DNA of 64,000 nucleotides from Mesorhabditis belari (lineage: Eukaryota > Nematoda > Chromadorea > Rhabditida > Rhabditidae): contig CAUEEP010000727.1 in the NCBI GenBank assembly GCA_958450365.1, positions 682,001-746,000 of the forward strand. Direction: 5' to 3'. The notes under the pieces were generated by a model. The model searched no databases and had not been told where the DNA came from. It worked only from the letters and a program-made list of their open reading frames with translations. Both the position numbers and the translations under genes were made by a program. Below, piece after piece: positions 1-12,282 of this stretch. The number at the start of each line of letters is the position of its first letter. The stretch's first letter is position 1.

Positions 1-252
1 GACAAAAATATTTATCATAAAGCTGTTTTCACCTTAGATTTATTTAAAGTGTTGAAAATTCGAAATCTGATATTATTATGTTTAGGTGTATTCAATCCAG
101 AGACACAAACTACGGGACGAACTGCATATGCCGTGTCCCAAAAGCTAAACTAGATGCCGTAAGTTATTGCTTTTTGAGAACAATCTATTGAACTATTTTA
201 GGATCGAGTCGTCGAGTGTGTTCATTGCGGATGCCGTGGTTGTTCTGGATAA
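1..252 (+). CDS. bud-31: BUD31 (G10/EDG2) pre-mRNA splicing factor, 3' end only
   Basis: Two exons remain, about 95-158 and 204-252, joined across a short intron with a tttag acceptor. They translate to a Cys-rich tail, [18 protein letters not shown] followed by [12 protein letters not shown] and a stop at 250-252. This matches the C-terminal end of BUD31, a small conserved nuclear protein of the activated spliceosome whose last residues form a multi-Cys zinc cluster. The N-terminal half lies outside the window. A possible further exon within 1-90 could not be framed with confidence. The next gene on the same strand starts about 390 bp downstream, so an operon is possible but not shown. Identification by the C-terminal Cys pattern is strong. 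Confidence 0.93.
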
Positions 253-638
253 GACTTTCCAAAACTAAATTTCTCTCTGTTACTTGTATATTTTTCAATT
301 TACGATCTATCGATCGATAAAACCACATTTTCGTGTAATTTTCATTTTATTATTTATTGAACTCATTGGTTACTGTTCGTTGAATTTGTGTCGAGTTTAA
401 ATGATAAAACGTTGTAAAAAATTTTGAAATAACACACTACAAATGTAGTTGACCGATTTGAGGGAATTCTCATCTAGATTAAGCGTCATCAAAAAGCGTC
501 TTTGGTCTATTTTGAGGGCCGAGGATGAGAAGCGATTATCAGCTTTTCTGTCGCAATCTCGGATTTTCTCTCACCATGTAATTAACAGAATTGCATTCCA
601 CACTTCGTCGGTGGAAATCATTTGACTCACATTCCGTT
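253..638. other. Intergenic bud-31 / guanylyl cyclase
   Basis: This is AT-rich sequence holding the bud-31 3' region and the presumed promoter or outron of the downstream cyclase. I see no coding exon, repeat or RNA gene in it. Confidence 0.5.
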
Positions 639-3600
639 ATGTTGATACGATTCCTCCTTATTGCTCTCTATGGCACTCTGCCCTATCTAAGATGCTCTGA
701 TTTTGAATCGAACAGGAGCAATTTCATCAACGACTTGGTGCAACGTGATCTGGTAGAAAATGCTCGAAAGCTTGAAAGGAATAAGTGATAAAGGCTTTTG
801 TTTCAGTGTTAGTGCGAGTTTAGCCTTCAAAAACGCAGTGAAGACGACAAAAATGTCTCGTATGCAACCTTTGATCCAAACGTGAAAATGGAGCTGAATT
901 CCGAGGGGAGGTACTTGGAATATCCTTTAGTGAGACTATTCTCAATCGCCTAGAATAATTATCAAAGTTGGTCATCTTGGAGCAAAGGGAGTAATGCCAA
1001 ACGACGACAAAATTGTGGAAATTGCCCGCGAGCAGCTGGTTGATGAAGGAATACTCGGAGACGATATAGCTTTTGAGTAGAAGCCACACAGTTTTACCGT
1101 CAAAATCTCGTCTTCAGATTTATCTCAAGAGCCACATGTTCGGAAGCCTATGAAGGAGTTGCCGTGGCCGCAGAAATGTTTCATGTTCAAAAGGCTCGAG
1201 CGTTCATTGGACCATATTGCGCAACAGGTTTTTCTCGGCTGTTTTTCTAGGAAGTTAGAAAATTTTCAGAGTTGGAGAGTGTTGCAAAAATGGCGAATTT
1301 CTGGAATATTCCTTTGATTTCCTATGGAGCATCGACAACAGCTTTATCGGACAGGTTTAGAAAATGAAATAATTAAGTGAAATAATTTAAAATGAAACAA
1401 AATTTTTATAGGAACATCTATAAAACGTTAGCGAGAGTCTCGAGCAAAAACACGAACGCTATAGCTGAGGCGACGGTTGCACTTTTGATGCACTACAATT
1501 GGACTCGGGTTTTGTAATATGTAGAGAATGTCAAAATATCAAGTCTAGGTTGCAATAGCGACAAACAGCGGAGTTTCAGCCTTTGAAAGAGTTCAAGCCT
1601 TTGAGGAAGTGATGCATCGAGTCGGGATTACTGTAGTGAAAAAGGTGAAATGAGTTTCGAAACATAAAGTGACTCCAGATTAGGCAATGTTCGAAGAGAG
1701 CGGTGATGCAAATGAAATGATTCGATCGGGTCTTTTGAATGAACTTGCAAACACAGCGAGAGGTTCTTAACAAAACAACAGTACTGACTATGAGATGCCC
1801 TAAGATTTCAGTGGTTATCTGTCTTTTCTCATCAACGCGGGAACTTTCCAAGGAATTCATGCAAGCCACCTACACGTTAGGTAACAAGAACGTCTCAACT
1901 AGAAAATGAGACTCGGGATAAATTTAGGAATGAATAATGCTGAATGGGCCTACATCCTGCCATGGATCCAATCTGGACCAAAAGATACTTCTCCCTGGAT
2001 TGGAGCTGATGGCGAAATGCTACAACGTATTAAGGATCATTATGCCAATGCTATAATTGTGAGTTTTTAGCTTATCTAAAAGTTAACAGAATTGACTTAC
2101 AAAAAATGAAAGATTTATTTACGATTGCGATAATCTGACTAGTCTTTGGCTTTTTCGCCAGCTTAGTTGCCAGTGCCACTTGCGCCGGCTCTAAAAATAA
2201 AATTACAGAGTTTTAAAACTAGAGCACAAGAATTTCATAAAGCGACTTTTTTGATTTGACCTTATCCCTTTCTTTTTGAGCTTTCTTTCTTGCTAAAGGA
2301 TTATCGTCTTTCACATCGTCGAGGTTCGTCTAGATAAAAAATGATTGAACTTGTGAAAATGTAACCTTTTGCTCTTACTCTCCTGGTGGTTGTGATAAGT
2401 TCCATTTGACAGCCAGGGTTTCTAAATGTAAAAGATATGAAGATGCTTAGAGATTAGTGGTAAAACTACGCAAGCATTTCACTAAGTCATTCTCATCTTT
2501 TCACACAAAATTGAAATGAAAATCATCCAGAAACTTACGGTGTTGAGAATCCTTCTTATGAGGCGATCAGATGCATTCTGAAAAAAAAACACAATTGTAG
2601 ATATCAGGAAAGTTAGCTAATATGCTAGTTTATTGCGATATGAAGTTAACGTTGTGTTCTTCGTGTTCGTGTACGCAAAGCTAAAATGTTAAAAAACGAA
2701 AAACTTACTTTCTGTTTTTGTTTTGTGTGTTCCCATCCATCGCTACATCCGACAATGATACAGCTAAAACTAAAATTTTAAAGATAAACAAAAACCCACT
2801 TGAAAGCAAGCACAGACAGCAGAATAGGCAATTGTGTGGACATGATAAAACAATGTCAGGTGGACGACGTGAACGGATTCGATGACAAAATCGTTGAGAA
2901 TTTCATTCAACGCATGAAAAAACATAATCTGAAGCGGGAAGATCTCGATGTGGTGCGTTCTTAAAGAAAAATGAATCCCAGATCAAAAGAATTCCAGTCT
3001 AATATCTATGGATATATTCATCTCTATGATTCGGTGAAACTCTATGCATTAGCGGTGAGAATGGCTTTAAACGAGGTACTGAAATCCAGTTAACTCGAAA
3101 TGAAAACGTTAAGACTGGTAACCCAGCATATGTGACAAATGGACAATACATTTGGAGCAAGATGCGAAAGTTGAGCTTTGAAGGTTACAAAAGACTTCAT
3201 TCAAGCACAATAAACAAATCTCGTTTTCAGGAGTCGTTTCATTGGGCGAAAATTCAGCAAAAGAATCCTCAATTGGAACCGTTCTCATGGATGACCTTGC
3301 TGATCGAGCTCCCATATTTGCTGCTTTCTATATATCACCAAACCGGTTTGATTTCTTTTTGCTTTACCAACTGTCTAAATTGAGTTACAGGGAGAAAGTC
3401 ATGAAGATAGTTAATATGGAAAGCAAGCTCATCGCAAATTGTGATGGTCTCAAAAATCGAAGCGGCTGCTTGATTTTGGTAATGTTTTTTTCAAAAAAAA
3501 AGCCATAAAAACTCGAATTAGAAACTCACTGACGTAATCAATGGTTTCTGGCCATCGGAGAACGGACAAATGCCCCTTGATGAGCCTTTATGTGGATACC

Positions 3601-6415
3601 GAGGCCAGCGGTAACTAAAGTAAAATCACTGTGCATCAAGCATTTTAGCTGCTCTTACTACCTGGAAATTTCCATTGGGGTCATTCTGGTGGTTGTGTTG
3701 GCAGTTTCGTGCGCGTTCTTTTGTCTCTATAAATATTGGTAATTCGAGTTTTGCAGCTGTTGTAGATACGGTCTAGGGAGCAACACCAACTAAACAAAAT
3801 GCCATGGCGTGTTTTCTACGATGATCTGAATTTTGTAGAAGAAGAGCAAGTGAAAAGCATGGTAAAATAATAGAAATAATAGAAATCGTGCGCTAAAATT
3901 TTCAGATGTCAATCACTTCTCAAAACACAAAGATCTCCAATATGTCTGCCGGTCACAAGAAACATGTGCTTATTGGGTAAAGAAAAAAAAATCGAAAATT
4001 AAAATTTTTTTTTAGGGTCAATACAATGGCGACCTATCATCGGTAAGCGAAGAGGATCAGAACAATCTAGGTAAATTGAAATCCGAAAACTCTAGATATG
4101 CCCAAAGACGCCCAATCAAATTTGCTCGAGAAGATCTACAGCTGCTTACACAAGTATTTAGAACCCATAAGAGCCTTAAAACTTGCTAGCTCTTAGATGA
4201 AGCAATGTGTACATGACAACATTAACCCGTTTCTTGGGGTCTCCTTCAATGAAAAAGAGGAAATGCTAGTTCTGTGGAAGTTTTGTTCTCGTGGAACAAT
4301 TCAAGTAAGCTCACAAAGCTAAACGCTCAACTCCACTTTATAGGACATTGTTTATAACAAAACTATTGTTCTCGATGAAAAATTCCACGCTGCATTCGTC
4401 AGAGATATCACCTTGGTTTGTCATTCAGAAATCATGTTCTAGAAAAAAAATGTTAGGGATTGGAATATCTACATGCTAGTGCAATCGGATATCATGGATC
4501 TTTGACCCCTTGGTGCTGTTTGATTGACAGGAATTGGATGGTGAAACTGTCCGACTTTGGAATCTCAAATCCACTAGACAGGCACATCATATTAAACTTT
4601 GAATCAACAAAAAAAATGCCTTTTCAGATGGGAAAAACAAGGAAGTATCAGTATTCAAGCTATTGCTGATGAGAATGACAAGAGTCAAGCTGCCCAAACT
4701 ACCAGTAATTTCATGCTGTTAAATAACCAACAGCTAGCAACGTTTAGGTATTTTGTACCAAGCTCCTGAAAAGCTGAAAAACAAAGAAGTGAATCAACGA
4801 CGAAACGCTGATCAGAACTGGGTTCGACAGAATTTGGTAAGCCAAAAGAGTGGGCTGTGTTGCTAACAATGTCACAACTTTCAGGGTCGCCGACAGGCCG
4901 GAGACATCTACGCATTTGGCATGGTTATGTACGAAATTCTATTCAGGTCACTTCCATACCGAAACAACACGGATGTAAATGGTGAAGAATCAAAATTTAG
5001 CCAGATAAAAACTGCGAATTTAAGCCCTTTGTCAAGCACTTCAAGAAGGTGGTCGCGTGCCCACGCCCCAAATCCAGGACGAGCTCGGGTGTCATCCTGA
5101 TTTGAATGCCCTTTTGAAGTAGTTCATATTGTGAATTAATCTATCAAATTTATCAATCAAATTTACAGGGATTGTTGGTCTGAAAATCCGGAGATTCGTC
5201 CAAGTATTCGCCGAGTCCGACTTAACACCGAAGTGGTTCTTAAAACTAAAGGCTCATTGGTCGATCAAATGATGAGACTTATGGAACAAGTAAAAAAAAT
5301 CAGCTGACACGCTTAAAAGAATATTTTTACAGTACGCAAATAACCTGGAGAAAATTGTAAAAGAACGTACTGGTATGTTAGAAGAAGCCAATATTCGAGC
5401 GGATAAACTACTTACACAACTCCTTCCCAAGTGAGGTCAGATTTGAGACTATCACACCTTTTTTTCAGATACGTGTCTAATGAACTGAAAATGGGACGCT
5501 CTGTGCCGCCAAAATTATTCAGCTCTGCCACCGTTCTTTTCTCGGACATTGTAGGTAAGTTGCAAACAATAGGAAAATGGCTGACATTACAAAAGCCCAA
5601 CACTTAGGTTTTACCACAATTTGTTCATCATCGACCCCATTGGAAGTTGTGAACATGCTGAATGGTCTTTACACGGGATTCGACGAATGTATCACGAAAA
5701 ACGATGGATACAAGGTTAAATATATCTTGAATGCCAACTCAAATCCTTTAGGTGGAGACAATCGGAGACGCCTACATGGTTGTTTCTGGAATTCCAGAAG
5801 AGAATGGCACAAGCCATATCATGCATATTGCAAATATAGCTCTTGACATGAGACAAGTGGGTGAAAACGGGAAAAAGCAACTAATTATTCCACTTACAGT
5901 ACCTGACTACTTTTGAGGTTCCCCATCGTCGTAATCAACGTATAAAGGTGCGTCGAATAGTGACTCGAAAAGTTTCGAAACCCTTTTAGTGTCGCTGGGG
6001 ATTCCACACAGGCCCTGTAGCTGCTGGAGTAGTCGGACAGACCGCACCCAGATACTGTCTCTTTGGGGATACGGTGAGGAAAAAAACAAAACTTTGAAAG
6101 TTGCTTTAGGTAAACACCGCTTCACGAATGGAATCTACTGGCATGCCGGGAATGATCCAATGTTCCAAGGTAAAATAAAACAGAATCTTCCCAAATCAAT
6201 CTATTCAGGAGGCGAACACTTCCTTAACTTCAAACTACGATTCATTTCACACTACAGAGCGCGGGGAAGTCGAGATTAAAGTATTTGGAAAACAAAGACC
6301 AAAAGAACTTTGTTTATCACAATTTCAGGGAAAGGGCACATGCACCACATACTGGCTTGAGGGACGAATCGAAACCATCTCGCAGCCGCTAAATCTCTCA
6401 AACATTGGGCTCTAA
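639..6415 (+). CDS. Receptor-type guanylyl cyclase (GCY family)
   Basis: A many-exon gene. The ATG at 639 opens a hydrophobic signal peptide ([17 protein letters not shown]). Exons from about 950 to 3600 encode an ANF-receptor-like ectodomain ([13 protein letters not shown] near 965; [16 protein letters not shown] across the large intron 2059-2859). A membrane span ([15 protein letters not shown]) lies at about 3670-3730. A kinase-homology domain follows (VKLSDFGIS near 4545); its catalytic loop lacks the usual HRD, so it looks like a pseudokinase. A linker leads to the cyclase domain: FSDIVGFT and GDAYMVV supply the metal-binding Asp residues, while the Glu of [10 protein letters not shown] and the Cys of [10 protein letters not shown] are the GTP-specifying residues. 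Stop is at 6413-6415. It should make cGMP in sensory neurons, as known for C. elegans GCYs. The exact ortholog cannot be told. The first intron (donor near 747) is inferred. Confidence 0.93.
2163..2843 (-). CDS. Candidate small gene nested antisense in a cyclase intron
   Basis: The cyclase intron 2059-2859 contains, on the other strand, a start at 2841-2843 with a hydrophobic leader ([14 protein letters not shown]) split by an intron and continuing [19 protein letters not shown] before a perfect gtaagt donor. Further antisense segments follow with good splice sites: [13 protein letters not shown] (acceptor cag, donor gtaagt), a segment near 2390-2420, and a Lys-rich segment ([17 protein letters not shown]) ending RAGASGTGN and a stop at 2163. 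The frames of the middle exons do not join cleanly: exon 2 is open only in phase 0, while the Lys-rich exon needs another phase, so an alternative exon, an indel or a shorter product is possible. Family not recognised. A run of consistent antisense splice signals in one intron argues for a real transcript; the product is unresolved. Confidence 0.5.
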
Positions 6416-6648
6416 GCAAAAATTTAAAGGATGTCTAATTTCAACTTTATTCACCTTTTCTGAATCAGCGTTATTTTCTATTGGATAAGTGTCATGCCAA
6501 TCCTTAACAACGCTTTTCGACTCAACTTGTCTAATTGAAATAAACGTGCTTCGTCGATGTTACTGTTTAGAGCATTTGCTTTTGTTTTTATTTCATAATA
6601 AATTAAAATGACGACTATGTGCAATATTTACAACTAAAAAAACTTATT
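6416..6648. other. Tail-to-tail intergenic region
   Basis: This holds the 3' regions of the cyclase (+) and of the Gly-rich protein gene (-). An aataaa-type signal sits near 6538 on the plus strand. No gene is seen. Confidence 0.5.
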
Positions 6649-7283
6649 TCATCTCGCTTTCTTCACAGCATCCTTAACATCCTTTGCTTTTTCAACGGCA
6701 ACACTAGCAACAGTTCCGGCGGTCGTTGCTCCAAGCACACTTCCAACGACTCCTCCAACTAGAGTCCCGTAGCCAGGTCCAGCCACCGATCCTACCGCGG
6801 CACCAATTTTTCCACCTAAAATTGCCCATCGTCATCAAAAAGCTCTACTTGATAAAAATTATTTTTAAAAAAATCTTTCAACATCGCAGAAAAAGAAATT
6901 TTTAAAAATCTCAATCGTACCTGTGTTTGCGCCTGCAACACTCGCGATAGTTCTTGCGGCGGCTTTTGCTTTGTTAATGTGGGTTCCCTCTTCAGCATCT
7001 CTCTAATAATGAAAAGATAAGTCTTTAAATCAAAATAGAACCAACCACGGTGGCCGTTCCGACTTCAGCTCCCGCTGAGGCGATTTGACTAATCACACTG
7101 GCCACTTTGCTCGTTGTTTTCAAACTCTCTGCCACCTTTTCGGCTACCTGAAAGATTAAGGATTGATAAGGATTAAGAATGCTTGCCTTTTTGGCACGGT
7201 TTTTATCGGCGATGACATTTAGCTGCTCACAAATGTAAAAAACGAAGTACCTGCGGTGATGGATTAATAGCGATTTTTGTCAT
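6649..7283 (-). CDS. Small Gly/Ala-rich protein with glycine-zipper segment
   Basis: Read on the minus strand: MTKIAINPSPQ (start 7281-7283), LNVIADKNRAKK, then VAEKVAESLKTTSKVASVIS..., RDAEEGTHINKAKAAARTIAS..., and a last exon GGKIGAAVGSVAGPGYGTLV... ending in a Lys-rich tail and stop at 6649. The centre of the last exon repeats GxxxG/GxxxA spacing (AAVGSVAGPGYGTLVGGVVGS), which suggests a pair of tightly packed membrane or amphipathic helices; the flanks are charged and helical. Splicing details are odd: the intron after DKNRAKK uses a GC donor (gcaagc at 7181-7186), and the implied first intron is only about 28 nt, below the usual minimum, so the true start may differ. No family recognised; function unknown. 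Confidence 0.7.
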
Positions 7284-7786
7284 CTCGAATCGTCAGAATT
7301 TGCCTAAAAATAAAAACAATCAGAGGGCAGAAAAAAGTCAAAAAAACCATCACTACACAAAAAACCAGTACACTTAACCTGCACAAAATTTTAAAAGTCC
7401 AAAAGCCCGTTGTTAGTTATTGTTTATATTTCTTTTCTCAAATAAAGCTATTCATTTACTAGAGTAAATATTTTTAAAACTGGTCCGAAATGTAAGGGTT
7501 TAAAAGGGTTCCTTCTCGAGGCTTCGCACATCCAACATTTTTTCGCATCAATTCATTTGCAAACCCTTGTTCCGCTTTGATTTTTATCTACGTAGTTTGG
7601 TAGAAATTACTAGGCATCTAGCTGAAATTTTTTAAGGTCCCTTTCAAAGGTTCGATTTTAAAATACTCTGCCTAGCATGTGTATGTTTTGGATGAACGCG
7701 TTTTGTAAAAAAACATTGTTTTTGCCTTGGAGCTTTTAATCTCTTCGTTATTACATCTACTGTTGTATACTTTGTATATTTACAGA
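7284..7786. other. Divergent intergenic region
   Basis: This is the likely shared promoter region between the Gly-rich gene (-) and the basic-tail gene (+). It is AT-rich; I see no RNA gene or repeat. Confidence 0.4.
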
Positions 7787-9027
7787 ATGGACGACAAAGA
7801 AATCGACGAAATGTTCGAGAAGGCTTTTCAGGTAATTTTTTGCGGATCAGTAGTGATATTGCTTTCATAGGAGTCGCTTGAGCTTTGGAAGAAGGCTCTC
7901 CCAACTGCTGCTTCATATGATTCCGACGAATTGCTTAAGCCAACTGGTAATATTTTTGAGAAGATTACAAAGGCACTTTATGGAATAGATTATATCTGTA
8001 GTGAGAAAATTTGAAACTTTTTTAGAGGAAGAGCTTCGTGAATGCGGCTTGTGGTTATCTCCGGAGAAAGGCGAGTCGGCATCCAAAGCAACTAAAATGA
8101 ATCAAGTATGTTTTTCTTTAATTTAGCTAATTTTTTAAAGTTTTATGTTTCTGATGGAAATAAGCAGAAAGGGCGCTTTTTCGGCCAAAAGGTTTGGTCC
8201 GATGACGAAGATGACGACATTGAAGGAGGAGAAACATATTCGAAGTTGACTCAAGCTAAAAAGGTTACTACCAGCTTTATGCTGTATATTCAAATCTGTG
8301 CCTCAGGGTCAGGTATCGGCTGATAGCAATGTTCTCAGAGTCGATTCATCTACCAAACAAATTTCCATCAATGAGCAAGTTGAAGGATCGGAGGCCGAGA
8401 CAAGCTCAAGGTACACGTTCAGAAAGAGGCGCACGAGAAGCAAGGGTTTTTTTTTTTTGCTGTAAACGCTTCTAACAAATTTTGATTTTTAGTTTATTGG
8501 AATTATCCATTTTGCGCCAAAAAGCCTGTGAAAGGTGGTTCTTTTACCTTTTTGTAAATAATAAAATCGGTGTCTACAAATGTCAGTTCTAATCACAACT
8601 TTATCTTCTAGGTATGAATGAACTATTGCCATCAGCGAGCATCGGATTAGATACTGGAGAGGACATATTTAAGCATTTAAAAGAATTAAAAGAGCAAGCT
8701 AAACAAAGGTGGGCAAGGTTACGTATTTTTACATGTTTTGGATTTTTAGGGACAAGGTAAAAACTCGTCCTGTAAAGAAAGCTTCAAAAAAGGCCACAAC
8801 TAAGAAACTTGGACCTCCGAAGCAAACTCCAGAAAAGGCCGCGCGAAAGAAACGTGGTCCTCCTGCGAAAAAGTCTCAAGCAAAAGCTGCGACCAAGAAA
8901 GACAAGGTTTTGATTTTACTTGCTACTGATAATAAAGTAAACTGTATGAGAAAACTGGAAATGCTAATATTGACCATTTTAGATCAAGAAGAAACCAGGT
9001 GCGAAACAAGCCAAGCTGATTCTGTGA
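7787..9027 (+). CDS. Unrecognised nuclear-type protein with acidic middle and Lys-rich tail
   Basis: The ATG at 7787 directly follows tttacag, a likely trans-splice site. Exons read MDDKEIDEMFEKAFQ; ESLELWKKALPTAASYDS; EEELRECGLWLSPEKGES; KGRFFGQKVWSDDEDDD; GQVSADSNVLRVDSS; a segment LLELSILRQKACER then MNELLPSASIGLDTG...FKHLKELKEQAK; and a highly basic exon with repeated KKA, KKS and GPPKQ/GPPAK units that resembles a histone H1-type tail. Last exon IKKKPGAKQAKLIL, stop 9025-9027. The acidic patch, the short conserved-looking helix and the basic tail point to a nuclear, nucleic-acid- or chromatin-associated role, but this is inference from composition. I do not recognise the family. Confidence 0.75.
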
Positions 9028-9115
9028 TTTAGTATCTTTTAACATTGGTGCTTGTTGTCTCATTGTCTATACTAACATTGTTACTGAATTGTTGTTTGTT
9101 GTTGAAGTGATAAAG

Positions 9116-9334
9116 GTTTGGCAAACGTAGAATCAGTCTTGCAAAATTTGCTAGTTATGGCTCCGGCTTAGATTCCATTCCAAACAACGGTAGTGTAGTT
9201 CAAAATCAAGTTTTGCGTGTTCCGATAGACTTATTTAGGCGGTAATCGTTGTCCTACCGATAGTTTAGCAACTATTGGGTTTTACAAATTGTTTCGTGAA
9301 ACATCCGCAACTAAAGCTGGATTAGCGCAGTTAA
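9116..9334 (+). other. Orphan exon-like pair in tail-to-tail gap
   Basis: Two open segments flanked by splice signals: 9116-9189 (reads FGKRRISLAKFASYGSGL then DSIPNN) and 9239-9334 (GGNRCPTDSLATIGFYKL then FRETSATKAGLAQL), separated by a 49-nt gt...ttatttag intron that keeps the frame. A further donor gtgag follows at 9335. No start codon was found: stops lie immediately upstream of the first segment. It could be alternative 3' exons of the basic-tail gene (frame does not fit simply), a remnant of a gene, or chance. Unrecognised. Confidence 0.3.
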
Positions 9335-9427
9335 GTGAGTTCCTTGCAACGATTTATTACCAGTGATCAATCAAAATTACAGTTTTATTGAACCAGGTAA
9401 CAATTTATTCAACAGTAATTAAAATAT

Positions 9428-10698
<1,271 letters not shown>

Positions 10699-11842
10699 AT
10701 GGGAATTGATATCAACCATAAGAATGACCGCAAGGTTCGCCGCACGGCTCCAAAGAGCGAGGATCCCTATCTCCGTGTACTTGTGAAGGTGTGTTGGCTT
10801 TGTTGCGAAGTATTTTATGTGATGTTTAGGTCTATCGCTATCTCGCCAACCGCACAGGAAAGAAGTTCAACAGCATTGTTCTCAAGAGGCTTTTTATGGC
10901 TCGCAGACACCGTGCTCCAATTTCGATTGCCCGTATCGCTCGTTTCCTCAAGCGCAAAGGGAACGACAACAAAATCGTCGTTACCTGCAGCACCGTCACC
11001 GATGATGTTCGTCTCAACGAGGTTCCCAAGTTCACTGTAAGTTTAATTGTTTTCTGTTTGCTTGAATTGTAGCATTTTGTTTACTAAGTAGTTGTGTGGA
11101 CTGTTTCAATCAGTCATTTGTTGGGTAATTGGGTAGATCAAGCCAGATGGTGGTAGCTGCATAACTTTAAACCAAGCAGAGTCGCTGCTTTGGGGTGCGG
11201 GAGTGAAGCGTCAGGCAATCTTAAAGAGCCGGATTGTGAACGCTCTTAATTCATAGGTTACCATTTGAAAACACGAGACTGCTGTTGAAATCAGCTATCT
11301 ATAAGCAAGAATATTCAATTATATAATCTTTTATTTTAGCTTGCCGCTCTCCGTGTTACCGAAGGAGCCCGTGCTCGTATCCTGAAGGCTGGAGGAGAGA
11401 TCATTACCTTGGACCAACTTGCCCAGCGTTCTCCTCATGGGGAAAACACACTTCTCATTCAAGTATACATTTTGAATTATGATTCTTTAAACGAAAAAGA
11501 CTTCAATTCTCCTTTTTTCACTCTGATTTCTCATGGGATCAGAGTTTATTCCGGGAGAGAAAAAGAATTGTATTTGTTTGCCGATACTCTTGCATATGAG
11601 ACTATCGTTCATTAAATACAAACAACACGAATGCAATTACCGAAAAGTTGTTTATTTGTGAAAATTATGGCTAAATATAATTTTTCCATTTTTAGGGACC
11701 CCGAAAGGCTCGTGAAGCTGAGAAACACTTTGGAAAGGCGCCTGGAGTTCCACACAGTCATGCTAAACCTTTGGTGCGCGCCAAGGGCCGAAAGTTCGAG
11801 CGTGCTAGAGGCAGAAGGGCATCAAGAGGATACAAAGCCTAA
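10699..11842 (+). CDS. rpl-18: 60S ribosomal protein L18 (eL18)
   Basis: Four exons, 10699-10788, 10830-11036, 11340-11462 and 11696-11842, all in phase. They encode a complete eL18: [18 protein letters not shown] at the N-terminus, [36 protein letters not shown], and the conserved end with [18 protein letters not shown] then YKA and stop. It is a structural protein of the large ribosomal subunit. Introns 2 (303 nt) and 3 (233 nt) are much longer than intron 1 (41 nt); intron 2 holds a structured segment that may be a snoRNA (listed separately). Confidence 0.97.
11145..11260 (+). ncRNA. Possible intronic snoRNA (H/ACA-like) in rpl-18 intron 2
   Basis: Inside the long intron there are two strong hairpins in series: one with stem ccaagcag / ctgctttgg (about 11172-11193), and one with stem aagagc / gctctt (about 11223-11248). 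Between them is GC-richer single-stranded sequence, unlike the AT-rich intron background. Ribosomal protein introns often host snoRNAs. I could not place an unambiguous H box or ACA box, nor guide targets, so this is only a candidate. Confidence 0.3.
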
Positions 11843-12282
11843 ATTGTTATTCATCTGTTTTGTTGTTTTATTCAAGTGAACTGCCCCATAAAGTTGTTCA
11901 TGAATCTGGTTACATAAAAGTTTAAGAAAGTGCACTGTCCAAAAAAGTGTTTTAATTTACGTATGCAATTGGGATGTATTTTTAAGGAAAGCGTTTCTAA
12001 AATTGCGGAGTTGCTTTATGACTTGAAACATTTTAACACTGATTGAAACCCATAGCTTAAATTCGGCGGATTATACGGATAGTTGTATAGTTTATTTTTG
12101 ACTGACCACTCGGTAATTTATTGTATACCATAAAATAGTGGCACTTTAACAAAACTTGACTTCTATAGGAAGGAGATTCAGCTGGAAACAGAAAAACTCG
12201 TTAAGCAATTTTAATTTTTCGTCATCATTTCTCGTTGGAGGTATGCATCGTCGTGGTCGAATGCTCAACCTTTTTCAATTCA
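11843..12282. other. Intergenic rpl-18 / C-type lectin
   Basis: Holds the 3' end of rpl-18 and the upstream region of the lectin gene. The lectin's first exon, with its signal peptide, is probably in here or just after, but I could not fix it. Confidence 0.4.
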
